DNA from: JAQIBY01 sp964615585
GTDB lineage: Bacteria; Bacteroidota; Bacteroidia; Bacteroidales; ML635J-15
Direction of reading: 5' to 3'
Assembly (NCBI GenBank): GCA_964615585.1
Contig: CAZTNS010000010.1
Location: forward strand, 1-38,867
Length of the DNA stretch: 38,867 nt
This document shows positions 1-9,200 of the stretch, in pieces. The stretch's first letter is position 1. Every line of letters begins with the position of its first letter. A program made the position numbers and the translations under genes. The notes below the pieces were generated by a model. The model ran no database searches, was not told the DNA's origin, and saw nothing but the letters and a program-made list of their open reading frames with translations.

Positions 1-57
1 TTATTAATATGAAAAATTGATTTTTTTGTAATAATCCGGTATCGTTAATTTTATGAT

Positions 58-720
58 TTAACCACCAAACATGGTTTGTATTTCTTCTGCAGTTTTTAAT
101 TCGTAATCATCGGGGATGGTGAATTTAGAAGATTTTACTTTCTCTTCTTTTACTTCTGTTGCTTTATACGTCATGATCATACCTTGTTGTTCTGTGGTGT
201 ACTCAAGCAACACTCCTTTAACACCATTGAATTGTCCTGCCCAGTTGTGGTCAGCCTCAAGAGATATTTCATCTGTTACATATCCGGAAAAAATATTGTC
301 TTCAAGTTCTACTTCTACCTTTTTCGCAGTGTAACCAAGGATTTCTTTAGTTTCTCCTGTTTCCCTTACTTCGGGATCGCCCATTTCCTCCATGGCTTCT
401 TCCATTTCTTCCTTGTCCTGTTTGTAAGCAATTTTTTGACCCATCATATCCATAAGAATGATCACTTCTTTGTTTGCAGAATTTATGATCTGGTACATGG
501 AAAACATAGCTGTTTCCTGTTCTTTTCGCAATTTTGAACCTTTATAATAGTCTTTGACAGATGTGGGTAATTGCGCCCGGGATGCTTCGTCAATGTCACC
601 CTCATATTCTATGTTATACTTAATATGACCTTCAAAGCTGTCACTGCCGCCTTGAAATACAGAACAACCTGATAACGACATGACCAGGATGGCAACAAAT
701 AAATAACTCAGTTTTTTCAT
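58..720 (-). CDS. Exported lipoprotein, DUF4412-like
   Basis: 220-residue protein that is probably anchored in the cell envelope. The N-terminus has a lysine pair, a hydrophobic stretch and a lipobox ending in LSGC, with Cys19 as the lipidated residue. The mature part is hydrophilic and acidic, with a glutamate/methionine-rich helix-like stretch near residues 103-113 (EEMEEAMEEMGD). The later text (ILGYTAKKVEV, then a Trp/Gly segment) resembles the DUF4412 family of Bacteroidota envelope proteins, whose function is unknown. It is monocistronic on the reverse strand, with a promoter box just upstream (767-774). The family assignment is from memory of the pattern and is moderately sure; lipoprotein status is well supported. 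Confidence 0.82.
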   Translation of the reverse strand: MKKLSYLFVAILVMSLSGCSVFQGGSDSFEGHIKYNIEYEGDIDEASRAQLPTSVKDYYKGSKLRKEQETAMFSMYQIINSANKEVIILMDMMGQKIAYKQDKEEMEEAMEEMGDPEVRETGETKEILGYTAKKVEVELEDNIFSGYVTDEISLEADHNWAGQFNGVKGVLLEYTTEQQGMIMTYKATEVKEEKVKSSKFTIPDDYELKTAEEIQTMFGG

Positions 721-766
721 AGCTAAATAATTAAGTGTTTGTAAACAATTTATTTTTTATATTGAA

Positions 767-774
767 CAAAGATA
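767..774 (-). promoter_or_regulatory. Putative -7 promoter box for the lipoprotein gene
   Basis: Reading the reverse strand, TATCTTTG matches the Bacteroidota -7 consensus TAnnTTTG and lies 46 bases upstream of the ATG at 720. No clear TTTG -33 element was found at the usual distance. The rest of 721-1045 holds only this box, the EF-G promoter box and AT-rich spacer; no gene was seen there. Confidence 0.5.
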
Positions 775-1006
775 GAAATAATAAATTTCCTGCGTTCATA
801 AATCGTGAATATTTTATTTGGAATCATATTTCACATCTTAAATTGGTTGGCGTAATGCAAGGTTAGAAAATGTTTTTATGGTTTTGCCCGACACTATAAA
901 TGAATTTAAAACGTATGCAAGATGCGAAAACCACTTCGGGCTTTAAGAAAAGTTTAATTATTTAACAAAAAACCGCTATATTTATAATTTATGATAAATA
1001 GTTGCT

Positions 1007-1014
1007 TAGCTTTG
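1007..1014 (+). promoter_or_regulatory. Putative -7 promoter box for the EF-G gene
   Basis: TAGCTTTG matches TAnnTTTG and ends 31 bases before the EF-G start codon. A -33 TTTG is not evident, so this is a one-box prediction. Confidence 0.5.
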
Positions 1015-1045
1015 CAACCCAATTTTAAAATACAGAAAGAATTAT

Positions 1046-3118
1046 ATGTTATCAAAACTCAGAAACATTGGCATTGCTGCCCATATAGATGCCGGAAAAA
1101 CAACTGTAACCGAACGGATATTATTTCTTACAGGCATAAACCGCAAATTGGGGGAAACCCATGATGGCAAAGCAACGATGGATTTTATGAAACAGGAACA
1201 GGAAAGGGGTATTACCATTGCTTCTGCAGCTATAACAGCAACCTGGAACAACCATCAGATCAACATCATTGATACCCCCGGGCATGTGGATTTTACCATT
1301 GAGGTGGAACGTTCACTGCGTGTCATAGATGGCATGGTGGCTGTTTTTTGTTCCGTCGGTGGTGTGGAACCTCAAAGTGAAACCGTTTGGTACCAGGCCG
1401 ACAGATATAAAGTGCCGCGCATTGCTTTTGTCAATAAAATGGATCGTACAGGCGCCGGATTTTTTGATGTTGTCGTGCAAATGAATGAACATTTGGATGC
1501 ACATGCCATCCCTTTTCAAGTACCCATGGGAGCAGAAGATGATTTTAGAGGCATGATTGATATCATTGAAGGAAAAGCCTATGAGTTTGATCAAAAACAG
1601 CGTATTGAAATACCCATCCCTGAAGCATTTCAAGCCCAGTATGAAAAAGTGCGTTCCGAATTGGTTGAAAGGCTCAGTGATTTCAATGAAGAAATCATGG
1701 AATTGTATCTTGAAGATCAGGAAATACCAGTGCCATTGTTAAAACAGGCAGCCAGGGAAGCCAGCCTGAAATTGCTGATAACACCTGTTTTTTGTGGTGC
1801 CGCTTACAAAAACAAAGGCATTCAACTCCTGATGGATGCCGTTGTCGATTATTTGCCTTCGCCTGCAGATGTAGGTGCTGTGATAGGCACTGATGTGGAT
1901 GATGACACAAAGACCCATCCGCGGTTGCCGTCCAAAAAAGAGCCCGTTTCGGCCCTGGCTTTTAAACTTGTCATTGATCCTTATGTTGGCCAGCAAACTT
2001 TTGTACGTATATATTCCGGTGTAATTAACAGTGGTGGGGAAATATACAACAGCACAAAAGGCAAAAAAGAAAGGGTAGGACGCTTGATGAAAATCAGGGC
2101 AAAAGAACGTGAAGAGGTAAAAAGTGCCGGCCCGGGTGAAATTGTGGCCTTAATTGGTATGAAAATTACTAAAACAGGGGATACACTATGTGATGCTGAT
2201 AATCCGATTTACCTTGAAAACATCACAGTACCACCCCCTGTTATTGAGATGAAAATCAGCCCACGTTCACGCAAAGAACAGAGTAAACTTGGCGAAGCCC
2301 TTGTGAAACTGGCAAACGAAGACCCTTCTTTTAACGTGTATTTTGATGAAGAAACAGGGGAAAATGTCATTGCAGGCATGGGAGAACTTCACTTGGAAAT
2401 CATTGTATCCCGGTTGAGAGATGAGTTTAACGTGGATGTAGAAGTGGGCGAACCATCAGTTGCTTACCGTGAAGCGATTACACAGGAAACAGAAGTGGAA
2501 TACAGGTATGTTAAACAATCAGGCGGAAAAGGCCAGTTTGCACAAACGCTGCTCCGTATTGAACCGTATAAAGATGATGTTTACGAATTTGTTGACAGAA
2601 TTAAAGGTGGTCGTATCCCTGCAGAATTTATCCCGTCTGTAGATAAAGGCATCCGTGAGACCATGGTTAAAGGCATTATGGCAGGTTTCCCCATTGAAAA
2701 CGTCCGCGTTACTTTGCTTGACGGTAAATATCACCCCGTGGATTCATCAGACTTTGCATTTCAGACTTGTGCATCCATTTGTTTCAAGCAAGGATTCAAT
2801 AAAGCTGACCCTATCCTTATGGAACCGATGATGAAAATTGAAATCAACACCCCTGACGAATACATTGGAGACATCGTGGGTAACATTAACCGGAGGCGGG
2901 GTAAAATTGATTCCATGCGACGCTACCGGAAAGGTTCGCAAAAACTGAATGGTATTGTTCCCTTATCTGAAATGTTCGGTTATTCATCCAGTTTGCGGAA
3001 TATGTCCAGTGGCCGTGCCAATTATTCCATGGAATTCTATAAGTACATGGCTCTTTCGAAAGATATTCAGGAAAAAGTTCTTGATAAAATTCGTGAAGAT
3101 AAGGAACAAAACACATAA
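1046..3118 (+). CDS. fusA: Elongation factor G paralogue (stand-alone)
   Basis: 690-residue translational GTPase of full EF-G length. The G-domain motifs are intact: AHIDAGKT at 12-19, ERGIT in switch I, DTPGH at 76-80 with the catalytic His, NKMD at 130-133, and a CGAA G5 loop. Domains II to V follow. The domain IV tip sequence (YHPVDSSD) keeps the His that enters the decoding site in canonical EF-G. EF-G drives tRNA-mRNA translocation and, with RRF, ribosome recycling. The housekeeping fusA of Bacteroidota usually sits in the rpsL-rpsG-fusA-rpsJ cluster. This copy is alone between unrelated genes, so I infer a second EF-G (spdEFG or EFG II type) rather than the main one. Identity as EF-G is very sure; the paralogue class is not. 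Confidence 0.95.
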   Translation: MLSKLRNIGIAAHIDAGKTTVTERILFLTGINRKLGETHDGKATMDFMKQEQERGITIASAAITATWNNHQINIIDTPGHVDFTIEVERSLRVIDGMVAVFCSVGGVEPQSETVWYQADRYKVPRIAFVNKMDRTGAGFFDVVVQMNEHLDAHAIPFQVPMGAEDDFRGMIDIIEGKAYEFDQKQRIEIPIPEAFQAQYEKVRSELVERLSDFNEEIMELYLEDQEIPVPLLKQAAREASLKLLITPVFCGAAYKNKGIQLLMDAVVDYLPSPADVGAVIGTDVDDDTKTHPRLPSKKEPVSALAFKLVIDPYVGQQTFVRIYSGVINSGGEIYNSTKGKKERVGRLMKIRAKEREEVKSAGPGEIVALIGMKITKTGDTLCDADNPIYLENITVPPPVIEMKISPRSRKEQSKLGEALVKLANEDPSFNVYFDEETGENVIAGMGELHLEIIVSRLRDEFNVDVEVGEPSVAYREAITQETEVEYRYVKQSGGKGQFAQTLLRIEPYKDDVYEFVDRIKGGRIPAEFIPSVDKGIRETMVKGIMAGFPIENVRVTLLDGKYHPVDSSDFAFQTCASICFKQGFNKADPILMEPMMKIEINTPDEYIGDIVGNINRRRGKIDSMRRYRKGSQKLNGIVPLSEMFGYSSSLRNMSSGRANYSMEFYKYMALSKDIQEKVLDKIREDKEQNT

Positions 3119-3182
3119 ACCTTATCCTCAGGATTTGTACTTGTTGACCTGACAACAGAGAATGACAATAGAATACGACGCC

Positions 3183-3221
3183 AATAATCCGGTAATGAAT
3201 GTTTTGATTTACCGGATTATT
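3183..3221. terminator. Bidirectional stem-loop between convergent genes
   Basis: A perfect 13-bp inverted repeat (AATAATCCGGTAA at 3183-3195 and its complement at 3209-3221) with a 13-base loop, lying between the EF-G stop (3118) and the giant reverse gene. One arm contains the stop and last codons of the giant gene. There is no long T run, so it is a candidate terminator or mRNA 3'-end protector for both genes. Confidence 0.6.
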
Positions 3222-6200
3222 AATTTGATTACAACAGGCCTGACTTTATGATTTAATCTCAAATAGTACATGCCGGCCGGTTGGTTTTCAAGATTGATTG
3301 TTTGTGTCTTACCGGAACCTGATGGGACAATTTTTTTAATTGTTCTACCATCTGGTGTTAAAACTTTATAATCCAATATATTGTGGATTACCTCATCGGG
3401 CATGTTCAGCATCAATTCAAATTTTCCATCTGATGGATTGGGTGAAACAGAGATAAAATTATCTGTCAGATAATCTTTTATGTCAAGTGTTACGCTAAGG
3501 GTTGCAGTTTCAAATGCGCACCCGTTGGCAAAATCAATCAGCACTGAATATTCACCTACGGCAGATACATTCAGAATGCTGTCGGTAGCTCCGGGTATCA
3601 GAGAACCATTGAGATACCACTGCCAGTCTATTCCTTCTGTTACATACAGCATTAGCTCGTCCTGTTGAATTTCTACCTCAGGGACATCAAGCATCTCTAT
3701 ATTCACAGGTTCGGACGGACAGTTCAATCCTTCTTCTCTCACGACAGATGTAAAATTCAATCCCCCACAGACATCTGCCACATCATATACCAGCTCAGAT
3801 TGCTGAGGTTCGGTGATATTTTGTGAAGAACCAAGCAGAAGTTGTGCTGAAGTATTTTGCCCCCAGGCCAAAAGGCTTTTGTCATTCCGGAGAATATATG
3901 ATGCTGATGGTGCGGCTGAAAGTTTGGTGATACCAACATATTGACCAACATGGACAGGTTTAGAAGTCATTCCTATATCAGGCACACCAAGTTGCCCGTA
4001 AGTATTGTTACCCATGGCATACAAGGAGCCGTTTTCATTGTAAACAATGCTATGATGTTTGCCGGCTGCTACATAACGAACGGCAGGAAGAGAAATCATT
4101 TCTGTTGGTTCAATCCTGTTATTCAGGTCAAGGAGTCCAAGTTGTCCGTTTCCGTTGGCTCCCCAACCGAACAATTTACCATCAGCATCAATTGCAAAAT
4201 TATGGTTTGCACCACATACAATGCTTTGAATATTTTCCAGCCCGTCAATTACATGCGGTGAATTCAAAGGCTCTGTGTCTCCGGTACCAAGTTGCCCATA
4301 GTTGTTGTTCCCCCAAGCATATACATGTCCATTGTTATCCAGTGCCAAACTATGATTTTCGCCGGCAGCAAGAGATACAATTCCGGAAAGGGTATCTATA
4401 GCATTAGGAAAATTACTGGCTGCAAAATTCCCATAACCAAGTTGACCTTCATCATTTTTCCCCCAACTCATAACCGTGGAATCTTCGAGTATAGCCAGAG
4501 AATGATAATAACCTGTTGCAGCAGCTTTTACATTTGAAATCCCCGGTACCATTTCAGGCTGATAACTATGTGAATAAGAACCATTGCCGAGATTTCCATA
4601 ATCATTATTTCCCCATGCCAACAGATTCCCCTGTGCATCCAATGCAAGGATAAATTGTCTGCCTGCGGATAGTGATGTGATTTCTGCTTCAGTTATTGCC
4701 TGTACCGGAACTTCAGATTGCGTTGAATTGCCTGTCCCGAGTTGTCCAAAATCGTTATTACCACCGGAGAATACAGCATTATCGGCACCATCAACATATT
4801 GTACGGAGTATTCACCACCCACGTTCGCTGTATAAGCGTCCTCGTTGGCTCCCGGTATAAGGTCTCCGTTGTGTAGCCACTGGTTGTTTTCTGGTGAACT
4901 GCTGTATAATACCACGGAATCAAAGCGGCAAAAGGTATAGGATTCAGGGGTAATTTCAGGTGGTGTAATCTGATTGAAATAAATGGTGGAACTCATTTCC
5001 GAACAGCCGGTTGTACTGTCAGAGCCAAGCACACTCAGTGTTATTCCGTCATCATCTATGGGAAAGGTGAAGATGCTATCGGTTGAAGCTGTCCCGGTTG
5101 ATGCTCCTTCAAGGAAAAATTCATAAGTATCCGCTCCCTGTGCTGTGGCTGTAATGTCCTCCGTTCCGCAAATCCCTGAAGTGCCACTGGAAACGGATAT
5201 TTCAGTATTAATACGATTTACCGTGATTGTGTAAGCTGTATCGGCGTCGCGAACACAAGCATCGTTATACCCTTTCATGTCAATAATTTGTCCATCAACA
5301 AATTCCGTTAATGTAAGTACAGAATCAGCAGAGGGTACACCTTGAGACAATCCGTCAACAAAAAATTCAAAGCTTTGAGCCCCTGTTGCATTAAATACCA
5401 GTGTATCATTGAGGCAAGCCCCACCACTGCTCAGGTTTGTTGTCAGTATGGGATCAGGAATCGGATTTATAGTGACTTCAATGCTGTTTGCTGATGTATC
5501 AGAGCAGATGTTCTGATAACCGACAGCAGAAATAACATCACCATCATTTAATGTTTCAGAAGTAAATTCCGAATCGGAAGAAGGACTGCCTTGTGAGATG
5601 CCGTTAACCAAAAACTCATATTCACTGGCTCCTGTTGCCAGTACGGTAATAAGATCACCTTCACAAACGGACAGTGCACTGCCTGCCGACAATGTCACAT
5701 TTGGAAGATTATGCACTGTATAACTCAACACCTCCGTTGCCGCAGCAGTGCATCCATTACTTGTTCCTTCGAGTGTTAACTGGTCTAAGTTGCTGAGATC
5801 ACTAATCTCAACACTGTTTTCTGTTGAAGGGGCACCCAGAGATTCCTCATTAAGAAAAAACTCATACATATCAGCACCACTACCTTCTGCAATCACGGTA
5901 TCACCTTCACAAATTTCTACAGGGTCAGAGCTTGTCAGGCTAACTGAGGGATATGGTCTGACCTCAACTTCATAAACATCATCAGATTCAGCAAAACAAC
6001 CATACTCAGATGTTGCACTCAGGCTTACCATATCTCCATTGTTGAGTGAACTGGTAACATAAGTATTGTCTGTAGTGGGGCCAAGCTGGCTGCTACCATT
6101 GACAAAGAATTCATATTGTTCAGCCCCGGAAGCAGTAAAAATAATTTCTTCACCATCACAAATACTTGTATCTGCATCTGAACAGATCATCAGAGGAACT

Positions 6201-9200
6201 GGTAGCGGATGAACAATTACCTCAAGGGAATCAGGCTCACATGCATTTGGTGTGCCGGAGACACTCACAAACTGCCCGTCAGTCAAAGAGTCAATTATAA
6301 ACTGATTGTCTGACGATTCAGGTCCCACAGGGATACCATCAACATAAAACTGATAAATGGTATCTCCGCTGGCAGTGAATGTAATGTCATCACCGTCACA
6401 TATTTCAAGTGTATCAGCACTAAGCTCAATATTGGGATAAACATTCAGGGTGATGTTGGTAGCTGTATCATAACAATCGCCTATACGACCTGCAAGCCCA
6501 ATGATTTGCTGGTGTGATAAAGTATCACTTGTGATACTTTCATCTCCTGACCAGGTATCCAGGGCAACACTATCAATAAAAAAGAGATACTCAACTGCAC
6601 CGGATCCTGTAAAGGTGATTTCCTCACCATCACAAATACTGTTATCACCATCATCACTTGTCAGAACGGCATTTGGAGATGGATTAACAGTGACACTAAC
6701 AAAATCGCTGATGGAAGTGCAACCTTCAACACTGATTCCTTCAACAGTTACCAAATCTCCGTCAGATAAAATATCCGTGGCAAAGGTATTGTCAGCAGAG
6801 GCAACACCCTGAGGAACACCATCAATATGAAACAGATATTCTGATGCACCTCCAGCAGTAAAGCCGAGTGTTTCGCCATCACAAATTTCTGCAGGGTCAA
6901 TATCGGCACTTAGGCTTACATCAGGGTTATCATAAACCCTGATAGTAAATTCATCCGAACTCCAGTCGCCACAACCGCTAGCTGTATCTTTGGCATATAC
7001 CTGCACAAAAGCCGAGTCTGACAGGGAAGCATCCGAATATTCAGGGTTTGATGACATATTTGTAACAGCAGTATCATTTACATAAAACTGGTACTGATCT
7101 GCTCCGGAAGCTGTAAAGATAATTGTATCACCCTCACAAATCTCAGCACCCGAAGGTGAAACATTAACAGTGGCCTCGGGTAAAAGATTCACATTTGCGA
7201 CAAGCGTATCACTAAACTCACTGCATCCATCAAGTATGGTTTCAACAAAAATTTCATCTCCATCCACAAGGCTGTCTGTTTCGTAATAATCAACGGTATC
7301 GCCAAGGTTAAGTGGCAGACCGTTGACATAGAAATTATAGTCAACCGTTTGGCTGCTGCTTGCTTCAAAGCTTACCATTTCTCCCGCACAAATTGTCAGG
7401 TTATTTGGTGTAGCAGAGATGTTGGCGGAATGTTCCACAAGGACCAGCGTATCAGTTTTAACATCAGAACAATGTGTAGTGGTATCGGTTGCCGTGAGTT
7501 GAATTTCATAACTACCCTGATTGGTAAAATAATATTCCAGATCAGTGGTATTCAGCGTATCGGTTCCATTAACTACCCATTCGAATCCCAGAGAATCCTG
7601 GGCGCCATAAATAGACTGGGAGGTATTTACAAAAGTAAGGTTATTCTCAACACAGGCAGGATAAGGCATATTGAAATCTGCAATGGCCGCTTCAGTGGGA
7701 TCAAAAATCCAGTTTGTATTGTTTCCATTGTCAGTACTCAGCATAGCAACAGCAGATGGATTGATAACCATATCGCTTACCAAAAGTGAATATACAGTGT
7801 CCTGGTAAGTATTGGTTTTCTCGAAAGTATAGACATCACCACTTTGTGTGGATTTAAAACGTATTCTGTCATTACAGGTTCCGTATATTTGCAAGAGACT
7901 GTCGATTGTCTGTGTAGAACCGGCTTCTACCTGGATAGTTCCACCAGGAAAAACACTGAAATTATGAAATCCATTGGAACCGTATAATGACACAAGGTAT
8001 TCATCTACCGGGGCGCCATCTTCGCTGGTAAATATTTGGAGGTCATAATACTGCTGGCCACCACCCTCAAAAAAGGCATTATCAAAATTGTTTTCAACCA
8101 TACGGACAAGTGACGAATCGGCATGTAATGTCAATTCTGAACTTTGCTGCATTTCGAGATAAAATTCCACATCAATGGTTGAAGATTCAATATTGACAAT
8201 TTTATCCGCATCTGAAACTGTCCGCAACACGGTTGTCATGATATTATTTTCGTTTGCATGGAAATGTCCCGAGATAACATTTAAGCCTGCCATATCCTGA
8301 AAATGAATGTCATTTTCCAGGAAAACAGTGTCATCAATATGATAGGGATTGCTAAAAAGATGAACACCAATATGAGCATCATTGGCTGTAAGGCTGGCAT
8401 TTTGTCCGTCAGGCATAACCCTCAGCCCATGCTCAACATCCAGGAAATTATTGAGGGTGAGTGCATCCTGATACATCATTTCCACACTGTCGTGCAAAGT
8501 AAAGCCCGTTTTGCTTATCAGGTCCTTCTCAAACACAATATGTAGTGGTATGGAATCTGTATCCGACACATCAAAGAAATGACAATAAGCCAGTTTATCA
8601 ATGATGATTGTATCGGTAGGTGCTGCAGCAAACTGTGTTGAATCAATAAATACCGTATCATTCAGTGTTGGAAGGCATGTGGCAGTAGCACCGCCAACCT
8701 CCCAGTTATTGACATCACTCCACTGGTTTGTGTTTCCGATCCAATAATAAGTTTTTCCTGCCAAAGAGCCTGTAAAATCCCATCCATTCACCATGCCGGA
8801 TGAATCAGAAGCAATGGCTTCATAATAAACAGCGCCGGTTGTATCGGCAGTTACATTGCTTAGTTGAACAGATGACACCTGTAGTGTATCGTATCCGGTT
8901 TTTACAATTTGTGCTGTATCAACGACACTGGTGCTGCTGATGGTAATTTGTTCCTGGCAGTTTCCGTTGGCAACAAGCGAATCGGTTTGGGTTATAGTAA
9001 GCGGTTCGAGCCATAGCACATTCCCGGGTTGCAGGGAAATCAAATGGAAATTATTGCTGCCGGACAGTTCGGCTTCTTCAGACAATACAAACAAATCATG
9101 ATAGCTTAAGTCGCCACCTTCAAATTTTTGCAGCAGATTTGAGCCGTTTTGCAGTGTAACCGAAGAGCTGTCTGCATCAAAAATGAGGTTTGTCGGGTTA

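Noticed and set aside
886..941. GCCCGA and TCGGGC inverted pair before the EF-G gene
   Set aside because: Only six base pairs with a 44-base loop; not distinguishable from chance.
5220..7200. Regular spacing of similar sequence every 240 bases or so, resembling a repeat array
   Set aside because: It is the coding sequence of ten Ig-like repeats in the giant protein, not a CRISPR array: units are diverged and continuous in frame.
7349..7789. Forward open frame of 146 codons
   Set aside because: Lies wholly inside the giant reverse-strand gene, with no family features; a shadow frame.
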